Source: Camelimonas fluminis (GTDB lineage: Bacteria; Pseudomonadota; Alphaproteobacteria; Rhizobiales; Beijerinckiaceae). From it: a stretch of 64,000 nucleotides of DNA. Made by a program: the position numbers and the translations under genes. Of this stretch, positions 46,551-58,962 are shown piece by piece (the first letter of the stretch is position 1; every line of letters begins with the position of its first letter). The DNA is taken from contig NZ_BNCG01000005.1 of assembly GCF_014656355.1 (NCBI RefSeq), positions 73,961 to 137,960 on the forward strand. Reading direction: 5' to 3'. The notes under the pieces were generated by a model. It had not been told where the DNA came from. It did no database searches and worked only from the letters and a program-made list of their open reading frames with translations.

Positions 46551-48653
46551 ATGACCACATCCCTATCCGCCGTCGCCGACGTTGACCGTCATGCTGTGAG
46601 CCCCGGCGCCGTCTCGCCAGACAGTTCTGGCGCGTTGTTGCTCCCGTGGACGACGCCGCATGGGGTCCCGCCATTTGGCGCCTTTGCGCCCGCGGATTTC
46701 CGTGCGGCGTTTGATGTGGCGCTGGCCGAGCACAAGGCCGAGATCAGCGCCATCGCCGGCAGCCAGGAGCCCGCCACTTTCGATAACGTCATCGCCGCCA
46801 TGGAGCGCGCCGGCGCCGCGCTGACCCGCGTGTCGAACCTGTTTTTCAACCTGTCCAGCGCCGATACAACGCCTGAAATCCAGGCGATCGAGCGTGACAT
46901 GGCGCCGGTTCTGGCGCGCCACTATAACGCCATCGCCCTTGACCCGTTGCTGTTTGCCCGCATTCAGGCCGTGCCGGAGGCCGGCCTGACGCCGGAACAG
47001 ACGCGCCTGCTGGAGCGGGAAAAGACCGCCTTCCGCCGCGCCGGCGCCGGCCTGCCGCCAGCAACCATGGCGCGCCTTTCTGATATCGCCGCCCGCCTCG
47101 CCACTCTCGGCGCCAGCTTCGCCCAGAATGTGCTGGCCGATGAAAGCGCCTGGGAGATGGCTCTGGATGAGGCCGATCTCGATGGCTTGCCTGACGATCT
47201 GCGCAACGCGGCGGCCCAGGCCGCCAATGAACGGGGCCAGCCCGGCCGTTATCTCATCACCCTGTCACGGTCGCTGCTGGAGCCGTTTCTGCAGTTCTCG
47301 ACCCGCCGCGACCTGCGCGAGCGCGCGTTTCGCGCCTTTGCCGCGCGAGGCGCCAATGGCGACGCTCACGACAACCGGGCGATCATCGCCGAAACCATGG
47401 CTTTGCGGGCCGAGAAGGCCCGGCTGCTCGGCTACGACAGTTTCGCCGCCTTTCGCCTTGATGACTCGATGGCCAAAACGCCGGACGCGGTGGCGAAGCT
47501 GCTGCAGTCCGTCTGGAAACCGGCGCGCGCCCGCGCCCTGGCCGATCAGCAGGCGTTGCAGGAGTTGTTCATCGCCGATGGCCACAATGGCGAACTGGAG
47601 CCGTGGGACTGGCGCCACTATGCCGCCCGTCGGCGCCGGACCGAGGCGGATTTCGACGAAACCCAGCTCAAGCCTTATCTCCAGCTCGACCGGATGATCG
47701 CGGCGGCCTTTGATGTGGCGCAACGCCTGTTTGGTCTGACCTTCCGTGAGCGGGCCGACCTGCCCCGCTGGCGCGACGACGTGCGCGCCTTTGAGGTGAC
47801 GGATCGCGACGGCCGGCTGGTCGCCGTTTTCTACGGCGACTATTTCAATCGCCCGTCCAAACGCAGCGGCGCATGGATGAGCTCGTTCCGCAGCCAGCAG
47901 AACCTCGACGGCGAGGTGCGGCCAGTTGTGGTCAATGTGATGAATTTCGCCAGGCCAGCCGACGGACAATCCGCCCTGTTGTCCTTCGACGACGCCCGCA
48001 CCCTGTTTCACGAATTCGGCCACGCCCTGCATGGCATGCTCTCGAACGTCACCTATCCATCGCTGGCGGGAACCAGCGTGGCGCGCGATTTCGTCGAGTT
48101 CCCGTCGCAGCTTTATGAGCACTGGCTGGAACAGCCCCAGGTGCTGCAGGCTTTCGCCACCCACTGGCGCACGGGCGAGCCGATGCCCGGGCCGATGCTG
48201 CGCCGCCTGCTCGATAGCCGCAATGAAGGCCAGGGGTTCGCCACGGTGGAATACGCCGCCTCGGCGCTCGTCGACCTGCGTCTACATCAGCAGACGGACT
48301 TCGGCGACTTCGATATCGACGCCTTCGAGCGCGCGACCCTGGACGACATTGGCATGCCGCGCGCCATCATCATGCGCCACCGGCCGGGGCATTTCCTGCA
48401 TGTGTTCGCTGGCGATGGCTATTCCTCCGCGTACTACAGCTATCTGTGGTCCGAAGTGCTGGACGCGGACGGCTTCGCCGCCTTCCGTGACAGCGGCGAC
48501 GTCTTCAATCCGGAGCTGGCGGGGCGCCTGCGTGATTTCGTTTACGCGGCCGGCAATTTACGTGATCCGCGCGAAGCGTGGCTGGGCTTCCGTGGGCGTG
48601 AAGCCGATCCGCAGGCCCTGCTGGCCAAGCGCGGGCTGGATCAGGCAGCCTGA
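46551..48653 (+). CDS. M3 family oligopeptidase (Dcp/PrlC-like)
   Basis: A 700-residue zinc metallopeptidase that degrades short peptides. The gluzincin motif HEFGH is at residues 487-491 ([15 protein letters not shown]), followed about 28 residues later by the third ligand region [14 protein letters not shown]. Other family features are [13 protein letters not shown] and [18 protein letters not shown] near the C-terminus. There is no signal peptide, so it is cytoplasmic. Length and these signatures match the dipeptidyl carboxypeptidase/oligopeptidase A group; which of the two activities it has cannot be told. AGGA lies seven bases before the ATG. A terminator follows. Confidence 0.93.
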   Translation: MTTSLSAVADVDRHAVSPGAVSPDSSGALLLPWTTPHGVPPFGAFAPADFRAAFDVALAEHKAEISAIAGSQEPATFDNVIAAMERAGAALTRVSNLFFNLSSADTTPEIQAIERDMAPVLARHYNAIALDPLLFARIQAVPEAGLTPEQTRLLEREKTAFRRAGAGLPPATMARLSDIAARLATLGASFAQNVLADESAWEMALDEADLDGLPDDLRNAAAQAANERGQPGRYLITLSRSLLEPFLQFSTRRDLRERAFRAFAARGANGDAHDNRAIIAETMALRAEKARLLGYDSFAAFRLDDSMAKTPDAVAKLLQSVWKPARARALADQQALQELFIADGHNGELEPWDWRHYAARRRRTEADFDETQLKPYLQLDRMIAAAFDVAQRLFGLTFRERADLPRWRDDVRAFEVTDRDGRLVAVFYGDYFNRPSKRSGAWMSSFRSQQNLDGEVRPVVVNVMNFARPADGQSALLSFDDARTLFHEFGHALHGMLSNVTYPSLAGTSVARDFVEFPSQLYEHWLEQPQVLQAFATHWRTGEPMPGPMLRRLLDSRNEGQGFATVEYAASALVDLRLHQQTDFGDFDIDAFERATLDDIGMPRAIIMRHRPGHFLHVFAGDGYSSAYYSYLWSEVLDADGFAAFRDSGDVFNPELAGRLRDFVYAAGNLRDPREAWLGFRGREADPQALLAKRGLDQAA

Positions 48654-48673
48654 CAAGACAAGCGGGCAAACAG

Positions 48674-48705
48674 AAAACGCGGCGCATGGAAGCGCCGCGT
48701 TTGTT
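48674..48705. terminator. Bidirectional terminator between the M3 peptidase gene and hflX
   Basis: Eleven-base arms AAACGCGGCGC and GCGCCGCGTTT surround ATGGAA, with TTTGTT on the right and TTTTCTG on the minus-strand side. The two flanking genes converge on it. Confidence 0.9.
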
Positions 48706-48777
48706 ATGGGCAAACAATGCCTTCGCTCAACCGGCTCGAACGGCCGGCCAACCAGAACGCGAGCCTGGCCCGGGCGC

Positions 48778-50349
48778 TCAGGCGGATTGCGCGCCGCGCC
48801 AGGGCTTCAGATCGCCCTTGCGCCGGACCTCATCCTCGCTGGCACCGGCGTCGCCATCATCGCGCGAAGCGTGGGCGGCGGCGCCGCGAATGAGGCGGGC
48901 GTTATTGATGCGGCGCAACAGACGTGGCTCCTTCTCGGCGGCGATGCGCACAGCCATCACCATCTGGCCGTCTTCATCCATCCGCCGGTCGAGCACTTCA
49001 GCCTCTTCATGCAGCCAGCTGATGTCGGCGCCGCGCGTCGGGTCAAGGGTGATGCGGTAAACCGCGCGGCGTCCGGCCATGCGATCTTCGATCGCCGCCA
49101 GCAGACGGTCCACGCCCTCGCCGGTTTCGCCGGAGACCAGAACGGGGCGCTCGCCATCCGGCTGGTTCGCAACCAAGGTTTCGAGGCGCAGGCGCTCATC
49201 CGGCGACAGCAGGTCCGCCTTGTTCCACACCTCGATGATTCGCGCGGTCTCCTGCGCCCCGACGCCAAGCTCGGCCATGATGGCGATGACGTCGGCGGCC
49301 TGGGCGGCGCTATCTTCATGGGAAATGTCGCGCACGTGCAGGATGATGTCGGCCTCGATCACATCCTCCAGCGTGGCGCGGAACGCCGCCACCAGCATGG
49401 TTGGCAGTTCGGATATGAAGCCGACCGTATCGGAGAGAATCGCCCGGGCGCCGCGCGGCAGTTCAACCAGACGCGCCGTCGGGTCCAGCGTGGCGAACAA
49501 CATGTCCTCGGCCATTACCTGGGCGCGGGTCAGCCGGTTGAACAGGGTCGATTTTCCGGCGTTGGTGTAGCCAACCAGGGCGACGGTCGGCCACGGCGCC
49601 CGCTTGCGGTTCTGCCGGTGCAGGCCACGGGTGCGGCGCACCTGGTCGAGATCTCGCTGGATGCGCGCCATACGGTCGCGGATTTGCCGCCGGTCGGCCT
49701 CGATCTGGGTTTCGCCCGGGCCGCCGAGGAAGCCAAAGCCGCCGCGCTGCCGCTCAAGGTGGGTCCATGACCGCACCAGACGGCTGCGCTGGTATTCCAG
49801 ATGCGCCAGCTCGACCTGCAGCGCGCCTTCGCGCGTGTGCGCCCGCCGTCCAAAGATTTCCAGAATCAGCCCGGTGCGGTCGATGACCTTGCAGCGCAGC
49901 TCACGCTCCAGGTTGCGCTGCTGCACAGGCGACAGGGCGCAATCCATCACCACGAGGCTGACGTGCTCATCGGCGATGATCTGCGCCAGTTCGGCGATCT
50001 TGCCCTTGCCGAACCAGGTGGCGGGCCGCACCTCGGACACCGTGGCGATCATCGACTTCACGATCGTCAGATCGATCGCCGCCGCAAGTCCTACGGCTTC
50101 CTCCAGACGGGCGGCGTTCTCGCGCAGCACGACGCCGGTGGATAACGCGCCGGGCTGACCTTGCGCCGCCGACGCGCGCGCCAGCCGCGCCCGGTCGCTC
50201 TGATAAGGGCCGATTACGAGGGTCCGCGCCTGGGCGGCGATGATTTTTTCTGCCTCAAACGCCTTGGCGTCGGGGCCTTTCGTCAGCTCGGTCGTGGCTG
50301 AACTCCCTGATTTAAGCGGGCTTCGGCGCCAAACCCGGCGCCTCACCAT
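48778..50349 (-). CDS. hflX: Ribosome-associated GTPase HflX
   Basis: HflX splits stalled or heat-damaged ribosomes. The 523-residue protein has the N-terminal nucleotide-binding HflX domain ([41 protein letters not shown]), a long helical arm ending in [15 protein letters not shown], and the G domain with G1 [10 protein letters not shown]3 DTVGFI and G4 NKAD. A C-terminal ferredoxin-like domain follows and a charged tail. The start at 50349 is uncertain; there is no strong ribosome-binding site and the first 25 residues are not family-like. It lies downstream of hfq, as usual, but with an unusually wide 628-base gap. Confidence 0.94.
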   Translation of the reverse strand: MVRRRVWRRSPLKSGSSATTELTKGPDAKAFEAEKIIAAQARTLVIGPYQSDRARLARASAAQGQPGALSTGVVLRENAARLEEAVGLAAAIDLTIVKSMIATVSEVRPATWFGKGKIAELAQIIADEHVSLVVMDCALSPVQQRNLERELRCKVIDRTGLILEIFGRRAHTREGALQVELAHLEYQRSRLVRSWTHLERQRGGFGFLGGPGETQIEADRRQIRDRMARIQRDLDQVRRTRGLHRQNRKRAPWPTVALVGYTNAGKSTLFNRLTRAQVMAEDMLFATLDPTARLVELPRGARAILSDTVGFISELPTMLVAAFRATLEDVIEADIILHVRDISHEDSAAQAADVIAIMAELGVGAQETARIIEVWNKADLLSPDERLRLETLVANQPDGERPVLVSGETGEGVDRLLAAIEDRMAGRRAVYRITLDPTRGADISWLHEEAEVLDRRMDEDGQMVMAVRIAAEKEPRLLRRINNARLIRGAAAHASRDDGDAGASEDEVRRKGDLKPWRGAQSA

Positions 50350-50977
50350 CAGATGGGGGCTGCAAAGGCGAATGTAAACGCCCTGACGTCACCCCGAAAT
50401 GACAGTGCGACAGGAAATGTGACAGCCGCCCCATCGCCGCCAACGCCTTTTCGCCAGCCATCGCCGGGACGCCCCACAAGACAGCGTATTTCCGGGAAAT
50501 CAGGCGCCAGATTTCATACCAGATTTCATACAAGGTCACGAAAGCGCCGATGCGTCCGCAATCTTCAAAGCATAATTCAGCGTCATGCACTTCCTTCAGG
50601 AAATGCTTTGGGCTGACCAGTACTTTACCAGAAACTCTTCGCCCAAACCCCATGAGGCATGCTTATTGGGTTTGGGCGCTGCGCGTCACATTCGCGCCAG
50701 CGCTTCCGCCACCGGATCAGGGCAACGCAGTGTCCGGGAGCAAGCTGACTGCCGACGTCGGCCGGCCAAAGGGCAATTCCCGGATATCGTCGCAGAGCCC
50801 CAGCCGCCGCAACGTCAGGGGTTCCGGACGTATCCGCCGGGGCGACACACAAGTCGCCCCGCCGCTGCAACGGCGAATATTCGCGTCTGGACCGGGCCGC
50901 TAACGCCCGAGCGAAAAGCGCTAGCCAACCAGGGCGCGGCGACAATCACCGGCCAACACCGTCGTCAGACGGCAGCG
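50350..50977. other. Spacer between hfq and hflX
   Basis: This 628-base spacer separates two genes that are usually almost adjacent. Open frames on both strands (for example 50550-50903 plus, 50625-50945 minus) have no family features. I see no tRNA, repeat or terminator that I would defend. It may hold an hflX promoter or a small RNA, which I cannot show. Confidence 0.4.
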
Positions 50978-51229
50978 TCAGCCCTTGTCGGCTTCATCAG
51001 CCGGTTCAAACAACTGAACGGGATGGCCAGGCATGATCGTCGAAATGGCGTGCTTGTAGACTAACTGGGAATGCCCGTCCCGGCGCAGCAGGACGCAGAA
51101 GTTATCGAACCACGTCACAACACCCTGCAATTTCACGCCATTGACCAGAAAGATGGTCAGCGGAATTTTGCTCTTGCGTACGTGATTAAGAAAAGTGTCC
51201 TGGAGGTTCTGCGCGCGATCGCCCGCCAT
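50978..51229 (-). CDS. hfq: RNA chaperone Hfq
   Basis: Hfq is a hexameric Sm-like protein that pairs small RNAs with mRNAs and in this group also supports nitrogen-fixation or stress regulation. The 83-residue sequence shows Sm1 ([27 protein letters not shown]) and Sm2 ([12 protein letters not shown]) with the conserved YKHA. The C-terminus is short (PADEADKG), as in other alphaproteobacteria. AGAGG lies seven bases before the ATG. It is the next gene after the ntr cluster and aminotransferase, matching the conserved order ntrYX-dat-hfq-hflX. Confidence 0.98.
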   Translation of the reverse strand: MAGDRAQNLQDTFLNHVRKSKIPLTIFLVNGVKLQGVVTWFDNFCVLLRRDGHSQLVYKHAISTIMPGHPVQLFEPADEADKG

Positions 51230-51413
51230 TGTTTTACCTCTTGAGTGCGTCGCAACCGGCCATGCAACGGACTACAGCTTATTGTTGCCCCGCAGATCAG
51301 CTTGCGGAGGAGGCTCGACCGGTTTTCCCATTACACAGCGGAACGCATTGAATTGCAAGGGTTATGCAAGAATTATGAGAGAATAACGCGGCTCGTCCAG
51401 CGTCATTTCATGA

Positions 51414-52274
51414 TCATGCGGCCATCTCGGCGACGTCGTGCAGCCGTCGCCGCAATTCAAGCGTCAACGCGCCAGGCCGCCCGTCGCCAATCGCCTCGTC
51501 GTCGATACGGATCACCGGCGCCACCAGCGTCGTTGCGGCCGTGACAAAGGCCTCGCGCGCCGCCAGCGCTTCTGCGCGGGTAAACGCCCGCTCTTCCACA
51601 GGCAGCCCCATCTCCTGGACCAGACGCAGCAGCGTTCCCCGGGTAACCCCGCGCAAGATGCCGCCATCGGCCGGGCGGGTCACCAGCACGCCAGCCTGCG
51701 TTATGATCCAGGCGTTGCTGGAGCCGCCCTCGGTGATGAAGCCGTCACGATCGGTCAGCCACGCTTCGCGGGCTCCCCTGAGGCGGGCCGCCTCCTTGGC
51801 CAGCACATTGGGCAGCAGCCCGGTCGTCTTGATGTCGACGCGGCCCCAGCGGATGTCCGGCGTCGTGATCACGGCCATGCCCTGCACGGCGCGCGCCTCA
51901 GCCGCGGCGCGGTCGATGCTGCGGGCCGTGACAATCAGCGTCGGCTTCGCCGGCGGATCCGGGAACAGAAAATCACGCGGCGCGGCCCCACGCGACACCT
52001 GTACGTAGACCATGCCGTCGCGCACGCGATTGCGGCGCGCCGTCTCGCGCATCACCACGGTCAGCGCCCGGCGCCCCATCGGAGCGGCCATCGCCAGTTC
52101 GCGCAACGAGCGGTCAAGCCGGTCAAGGTGCGCGGTGAGATCGACCAGCGCCCCGCCGAACACCTCGCACACCTCGTAGACGCTGTCAGCGAACAGCACG
52201 GCCCGGTCATCGATCGGGATGGCCGCCCGCTGGCGTGGGCGGAACCGTCCGTTAACCCACGCGACCCGGCTCAC
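51414..52274 (-). CDS. D-amino-acid transaminase family protein (class IV aminotransferase)
   Basis: A 286-residue fold-type IV PLP enzyme. The Schiff-base lysine is Lys149 (RVDIKTTGLLPNVLAKEAA) and the PLP-binding Glu lies in ITEGGSSNAWII; the phosphate-binding GILRGVTRGTLL is present. The segment DIKTTGLLPNVLAKEAA resembles D-alanine transaminase more than branched-chain transaminase or aminodeoxychorismate lyase. The start is GTG and overlaps the ntrX stop codon by four bases (GTGA), so translation is coupled to ntrX. In alphaproteobacteria an enzyme of this type regularly follows ntrX; why is not known. It would supply or consume D-Ala/D-Glu for peptidoglycan. Confidence 0.85.
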   Translation of the reverse strand: MSRVAWVNGRFRPRQRAAIPIDDRAVLFADSVYEVCEVFGGALVDLTAHLDRLDRSLRELAMAAPMGRRALTVVMRETARRNRVRDGMVYVQVSRGAAPRDFLFPDPPAKPTLIVTARSIDRAAAEARAVQGMAVITTPDIRWGRVDIKTTGLLPNVLAKEAARLRGAREAWLTDRDGFITEGGSSNAWIITQAGVLVTRPADGGILRGVTRGTLLRLVQEMGLPVEERAFTRAEALAAREAFVTAATTLVAPVIRIDDEAIGDGRPGALTLELRRRLHDVAEMAA

Positions 52275-53641
52275 GATCCGATGCCCAGCGACTTGAGCTT
52301 CCGGTGCAGCGCCGAACGCTCCATGCCGATAAACTCGGCGGTTCGGGAGATATTGCCGGAAAACCGGTTGATCTGGGCGGTGAGATACTCCCGCTCAAAG
52401 ATCTCGCGCGCCTCTCGCAACGCCAGCCCCATCAGCTTTTCACCACCCGCGCCATTGGGCGTGCTCGGCACCAGCGAGCCGATTTCCGCCGGCAACATGG
52501 AGGCGTCCACTTCCGTTCCGGCGTCGCCGCCGGCCAGGATCATCAGACGCTCCACATTGTTGCGGAGCTGGCGCACGTTGCCAGGCCAGTCGTGCGACTG
52601 CAGCACCGCCATGGCGTCCTCAGCGATCACACGCTGCGGCAGGCCAGTGGTGACCGAGATCTGCTCCATGAAGAAGCCAATCAGTTCCGGCACGTCCTCG
52701 CGCCGCTCGGACAACGACGGCACGCGGATCGGCACCACACCCAACCGGTGGTAGAGATCCTCGCGCAGACGGCCAGCAGCGATTTCCGCATTGAGATCGC
52801 GGCTGGACGAGGAGATGATCCGCACATCGACGTTGACCCGGGTGGAGCCGCCGACGCGCTGGAAATTCTGGTCCACCAGAACCCGCAGGATGCGCCCCTG
52901 CGTCTCCATCGGCATGTCGGCGATCTCGTCGAAATACAACGTGCCGCCGTGCGCCTCTTCCAGGGCGCCGACGCGGCGCCCGCGCCCGTCCTGCCCCTCG
53001 ACGCCGAACAGTTCGCTTTCCATGTTCTCGGGCGTGATGGTGGCGGAGTTCACCACCACGAACGGCCCGGAGGCGCGACCGGAAAGCTGGTGCAGGGTGC
53101 GGGCCGCCAACTCCTTGCCAACGCCCGGCGCGCCAAGAATCATGACGCGGGCATTGGTGGGCGCAACCCGCTCAACCACCTGGCGCAAATGGTTCACCGG
53201 CGCCGACTTGCCGACGATCCGGCTGGCCTGCACCGAATGAGAGCGCAGTTCCTTCACCTCGCGCTTCAGCCGCGAGGCTTCCAGCGCGCGGTCGGCGACG
53301 AGGATCAGGCGATCCGCCTTGAAAGGCTTTTCAATGAAATCATAGGCGCCGCGCTTGATGGCGGTGACGGCGGTTTCGATATTGCCATGGCCGGAGATCA
53401 TCACCACCGGCAATTCAGGGTGCTGCTCCTTGATGATGTCGAGCAGTTGCAGGCCATCAAGGCGGCTGCCCTGAATCCAGATATCCAGAAACACCAGCGA
53501 GGGACGGCGCGCCTCAAGCAGCGCCAGCGCCTCATCGGAATTCGCCGCCGTGCGGCAACGATAACCTTCGTCCTCCAGAAGGCCCGCCACCAGATCGCGG
53601 ATATCGCCTTCATCGTCTACGACGAGAATGTCGGCGCTCAT
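52271..53641 (-). CDS. ntrX: Nitrogen response regulator NtrX
   Basis: NtrX is the response regulator partner of NtrY and affects nitrogen metabolism, redox and envelope functions. The 456-residue protein has a receiver domain with phosphoacceptor Asp53 (LVFLDIW), an AAA+ domain with Walker A GAPGVGKE and Walker B GGTLYFDEI, and a Fis-type helix-turn-helix (NISRTAEFIGMERSALHRKLKSLG). The GAFTGA loop needed to contact sigma-54 is missing: the sequence goes from ESELFGVEGQDGRGR straight to RVGALEEAHGG. That is characteristic of NtrX in this class, so it probably does not activate sigma-54 promoters. Its start overlaps ntrY by four bases. Confidence 0.96.
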   Translation of the reverse strand: MSADILVVDDEGDIRDLVAGLLEDEGYRCRTAANSDEALALLEARRPSLVFLDIWIQGSRLDGLQLLDIIKEQHPELPVVMISGHGNIETAVTAIKRGAYDFIEKPFKADRLILVADRALEASRLKREVKELRSHSVQASRIVGKSAPVNHLRQVVERVAPTNARVMILGAPGVGKELAARTLHQLSGRASGPFVVVNSATITPENMESELFGVEGQDGRGRRVGALEEAHGGTLYFDEIADMPMETQGRILRVLVDQNFQRVGGSTRVNVDVRIISSSSRDLNAEIAAGRLREDLYHRLGVVPIRVPSLSERREDVPELIGFFMEQISVTTGLPQRVIAEDAMAVLQSHDWPGNVRQLRNNVERLMILAGGDAGTEVDASMLPAEIGSLVPSTPNGAGGEKLMGLALREAREIFEREYLTAQINRFSGNISRTAEFIGMERSALHRKLKSLGIGS

Positions 53642-55911
53642 ATTGTCTGGCTCCCTGTTTGTGCTTTCTCACTGGCGCGGGCGCCGGTCCCCTCGAACGG
53701 GAACCACAACCGCACGCGGGCGCCGTGGCCGCCTTCGGCGACCGCGGGAGCGTCGAGCAGCTCGAGCCCGCCGCCATGCTCTTCAAAGATCTTCAGGACG
53801 ATAGGCAGGCCGAGGCCCGTGCCGCCCTCGCGCGACGTCTGATATGGCTCAAGCAGCCGGTTGCGGTGCTCCCGGGGGAAGCCCACGCCATTGTCCGTAA
53901 CGTCGATCACGATCTTTCCTCCCTCCTCGCGCAGGGAAACTTCGACCTTGCCGGCCGCCCGGTCATCGGGATCGGCCATGCCCTTGATGCCTTCCGTAGC
54001 GTTCTTGACGATGTTCTGCACCGCCTGCGAGACAAGCCGCCGATCATAGCGCACCCTGAGCGCTCCCGGCGGCATGTCCTCGACGAACTTGATGTCCGGA
54101 TTGCCCACCCGCATGAGAAACACGACCTCGCGGATGGTCGATGCGATGTCGTCCTCATCAATCGTCGGAGCCGGCATACGGGCGAATGACGAAAATTCAT
54201 CAACCATCTGCTTCAGGTCATCGACCTGACGAATGATCGTCGCCGTGCACTGATCGAAAACTTCGCGATCATTCACGATCACCTTGCCATACTTCCGGCG
54301 AATACGCTCTGCCGAAAGCTGAATCGGCGTCAGCGGGTTCTTGATCTCGTGGGCGATGCGTCGCGCCACGTCAGCCCAGGCGGAGGTGCGCTGGGCATTG
54401 ACCAGATCGGTGATGTCATCGAGCGTCACCACGACGCCGCCGCTGCTGATGTCGCCCTGCTCGGACGTCACGCGCACGTTCAGCATGCGCTCGCGCTGGT
54501 CGCGGTCGATGGCGATCTGGCGCTGGACCAACCTGCGCCCTTCGCCCACTTCCTGCAACAAACCGCTCGCCTCGGGCAGAACCTCACGGATCGGCTGGCC
54601 GATCAGCTCGCCGGCTCCGGCGCGCAGCAGCGCTTCCGCAGACGGATTGACGATGGTGATAATGCCGGCGGCGTCGACGCCGACCACGCCAGGGGACACG
54701 CCCGCCAGCACCGCCTCCATGAAGCGGCGGCGACGGTCCATCACCTCGGTGGCGGAAACCAGCCCATCGTGCTGACGGCGCAACTGCCCCGTCATCTTGT
54801 TGAAGGTCTCGCCAAGGTGTCCAAGATCGTCGCCGGACTTCTGCGCCGGCACCTGGACATAATAATTGCCGCTCGCCACCTGGTCCGCGGCGTGGATCAG
54901 CCGACGCACCGGCGTCACCAGCCGGTTGGCGAAGCTCATGCCGAACCACAGGGCCGACAGCAACACGATCAGCGCCACCAGCGCGAACATCGAGGCGAAG
55001 GCAATCTGGATGCCGAGTTTCTTTTCTTCCAGCACCTGATAATAGGCCACCCCCGCCTCGGCCATAGGCAAAAAGGCGACTGCCTTGGGGTCGACAGTGC
55101 GGGCGACGAACAGCACCATGCCGTTCAGCTCCGGCACCTTCTGAACCGCGCCAAAGACATTGCGGTTGCCGGGAATCAGACAGGTGGCGTCGCTGTCCGT
55201 GGCGTTCTGCAGATCCTCGCGCGTCGGCAGGGGGACGTTGAGAATCTGGCCGCTGTCGAAGCGCTCCACCACCGAACCATCGACCGTCATCAGAATGGTG
55301 ATCGGGAAACCGAGAAACGCCGAGCGTGACTGCAGGAAATCGTGAAACAGCTTCCGGTCGGCGTCGTAAATCACCCGGGCGCGGTTCAGGTCGCCAGCCA
55401 TCAAATTGGCCTCGCGCACCACGGTCCGGCACTGGGCGTCGCGATATTCCTTGGCGATCTCAACCGTATTGGACATCAGCGCCTTGATCGAGCTGATGAA
55501 CCAGGGATCAAGCCCGCGCTCCAGGGTGATCGAGGCGACCACCGCCACGAGAATCACCGGCACGGCGGCGACGAAACAGAACAGGCTGACGATGTGGACA
55601 TGCAGCCCGGCGCCCGCCGCGCCGCGCCGCCGCGCCCGCCACAGGCTGACGGTCTGCGCCAGCACGACCGCCAGCAACGCCACCACGAGCACCGCGTTGA
55701 CGCCGAGCATCCACGCCACCACCACATGGGTGGGCAGGATCGGCGTCATGCCCGCCAGCACGAGGAAGGTGGAAAAAGCGCAGGTCAGCGCGCAGACAAC
55801 AAGGATGACGCCAAGCACGCCGGAGACGCGCTGCCCCGGCTCAGATCCTCGCGAGGCCGCGTCCCGCGCTCCCGAAGCGATGTCAGTATGCGCCGTATTG
55901 TCGATGCTCAA
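53638..55911 (-). CDS. ntrY: Membrane sensor histidine kinase NtrY
   Basis: NtrY is the kinase of the NtrYX two-component system. The 757-residue protein has about four membrane segments (roughly 29-55, 63-85, 100-125 and 305-330) enclosing a periplasmic region of about 180 residues. Then follow a HAMP domain (NRLVTPVRRLIHAADQVASGNY), a PAS domain (about 395-500), the HisKA domain with His521 in [19 protein letters not shown], and an HATPase domain with N box NIVKNATEGI, DNGVGFP and GTGLGLPIV. It overlaps ntrX, so the pair is cotranslated. It is separated from ntrC by about 395 bases and may have its own promoter. Confidence 0.96.
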   Translation of the reverse strand: MSIDNTAHTDIASGARDAASRGSEPGQRVSGVLGVILVVCALTCAFSTFLVLAGMTPILPTHVVVAWMLGVNAVLVVALLAVVLAQTVSLWRARRRGAAGAGLHVHIVSLFCFVAAVPVILVAVVASITLERGLDPWFISSIKALMSNTVEIAKEYRDAQCRTVVREANLMAGDLNRARVIYDADRKLFHDFLQSRSAFLGFPITILMTVDGSVVERFDSGQILNVPLPTREDLQNATDSDATCLIPGNRNVFGAVQKVPELNGMVLFVARTVDPKAVAFLPMAEAGVAYYQVLEEKKLGIQIAFASMFALVALIVLLSALWFGMSFANRLVTPVRRLIHAADQVASGNYYVQVPAQKSGDDLGHLGETFNKMTGQLRRQHDGLVSATEVMDRRRRFMEAVLAGVSPGVVGVDAAGIITIVNPSAEALLRAGAGELIGQPIREVLPEASGLLQEVGEGRRLVQRQIAIDRDQRERMLNVRVTSEQGDISSGGVVVTLDDITDLVNAQRTSAWADVARRIAHEIKNPLTPIQLSAERIRRKYGKVIVNDREVFDQCTATIIRQVDDLKQMVDEFSSFARMPAPTIDEDDIASTIREVVFLMRVGNPDIKFVEDMPPGALRVRYDRRLVSQAVQNIVKNATEGIKGMADPDDRAAGKVEVSLREEGGKIVIDVTDNGVGFPREHRNRLLEPYQTSREGGTGLGLPIVLKIFEEHGGGLELLDAPAVAEGGHGARVRLWFPFEGTGARASEKAQTGSQTI

Positions 55912-56306
55912 GAACGCCCCTTCAGCAACACCCGCACGACCGGCCTGGACAGGCGCGGCGACGCGCCCGCAACTCTTGCGCCGGAAAACAGGACAGACAG
56001 ATCCATGCCCCGCCCCTACGGCCAGCGGAATCAGCGTGTCGGCACAATCGTCACAGTGTTGTTGAAATACGACATTCTGGAGGCGGCTGGAACCTCTGTC
56101 CCGCCTTCTGACAAAAGGTTGACCGCTCGCTGGCGCTGGTCATCGCTGACAGCCCGCGCCGCGCCACAGCCTTGCGTCAGGTCGCGAAAATGCCGGCGCA
56201 TCCGCTGCCTGCACAGCGCAACGCATGCCCTTGCGGGAAATGCCTTGCGCCGCCTGGGGCCAACCAGCCCCCTGACCAGGACCCAATGCATCATGGGGCT
56301 CTGGCG
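55912..56306. other. Spacer between ntrC and ntrY
   Basis: About 395 bases without a supportable gene. Open frames are Arg-rich with no motif. It probably contains an ntrYX promoter; I could not identify a clear sigma-70 or sigma-54 element or an ntrC terminator. Confidence 0.45.
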
Positions 56307-57800
<1,494 letters not shown>

Positions 57801-57804
57801 TGGG

Positions 57805-58962
57805 TCAAGCCTCCGTCCCCCGGCCGTCATGGGCCGAGTGCATGGGCATCAGAACGCGAAACACCGTCCTGTGCGCCACCGATTCACATTCAACGACGCC
57901 GCCATGGTCGCCGATGATCCGGGCTACCAATGCAAGACCCAGGCCACTTCCCTGCATCTTGGTGGTGACAAAGGGATCGAACAGGTCAGGCAGCATGTCG
58001 GGCGGCACGCCCGGGCCATTGTCGGTGACGCAAAACTCCAGCGGCAGACTGGTTTTCTGTCGCGACCCTGGCGTCTGAATGTGAATGCCGGCGCGGAACG
58101 CCGTGGTCAGGTTGATTTCGCCATCCTGCGCATCCGGGCCAATGGCCTCGGCGGCGTTCTTGACCAGGTTCAGGAATACCTGGATGAGCTGGTCGCGGTT
58201 GGCGTAGACCGGCGGCAGCGATGGATCATAGTGGCAGTTGATGCGGATGTGGCGGGCGAAACCGCTCAGCGCCAGCTTGCGCACGTGATCGAGCACGCCA
58301 TGGATGTTCACCGGCTCGCGACCAACCGGATGCTCGTCGCTGAAAAATTCCATGCGCTCGACAAGCTTCACGATGCGGTCGGCCTCGTCGCAGATCAGCC
58401 GGGTCAGTTCCTGGTCTTCTTCGCTGACGGACTGCTCGAGAAGTTGCGCCGCGCCGCGAATGCCGGAAAGCGGGTTCTTGATTTCATGCGCCAGCATGGA
58501 TCCCAGCACGCTCATTGAGCGGCCTGCGCTGCGCGTGGTCAGTTGCCTGTCCAGTTTTTCGGCAATTGTCCGCTCCTGCAGCACAATGATGATATTTTCA
58601 TCATTGTCCGGCATCGGCGCAGCGAAAATATCGCTCACCCGCACGCGGGCTGACCAGGGCCGCTCGACGGCCACGCCATAGCTGTTGACGCTGGTCTTGC
58701 GCTGGCGCGCTTCCTCAACAATGGCCAGAACGGGCGAGCCGAACGGGAACACCTGGTTCAACGTGCGCCGCTGCAGCACCGCGCGGCTTTGCTCGAAGAA
58801 ATCCTCCGCCGCCACATTGACGTAAAGCACGCGGTTGCCCGGGCCGACAGTCATGATCGGCGCCGGCATGACGTTAAGAATGTCCCCCGCATCAGGAACC
58901 GCGCCTGTGTCAGGCGCCTCCCTCGGGTCTGGGGTGTTGGCGGCGCCTGACGGTTTGCTCAT
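57805..58962 (-). CDS. ntrB: Nitrogen regulation sensor kinase NtrB
   Basis: NtrB is a soluble histidine kinase/phosphatase that controls NtrC under direction of PII. The 385-residue protein has an N-terminal PAS domain (about 25-130), a HisKA domain with His159 in [20 protein letters not shown], and an HATPase domain with [24 protein letters not shown] and [13 protein letters not shown]. No membrane segment is present. It overlaps dusB by four bases (ATGA) and is followed directly by ntrC: the dusB-ntrB-ntrC operon (nifR3-ntrB-ntrC) typical of this class. Confidence 0.97.
   Translation of the reverse strand: MSKPSGAANTPDPREAPDTGAVPDAGDILNVMPAPIMTVGPGNRVLYVNVAAEDFFEQSRAVLQRRTLNQVFPFGSPVLAIVEEARQRKTSVNSYGVAVERPWSARVRVSDIFAAPMPDNDENIIIVLQERTIAEKLDRQLTTRSAGRSMSVLGSMLAHEIKNPLSGIRGAAQLLEQSVSEEDQELTRLICDEADRIVKLVERMEFFSDEHPVGREPVNIHGVLDHVRKLALSGFARHIRINCHYDPSLPPVYANRDQLIQVFLNLVKNAAEAIGPDAQDGEINLTTAFRAGIHIQTPGSRQKTSLPLEFCVTDNGPGVPPDMLPDLFDPFVTTKMQGSGLGLALVARIIGDHGGVVECESVAHRTVFRVLMPMHSAHDGRGTEA

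Noticed and set aside
48031-49770. 579-codon plus-strand open frame spanning the end of the M3 peptidase gene and the opposite strand of hflX
   Set aside because: It crosses a strong bidirectional terminator and two real genes, and has no domain features.
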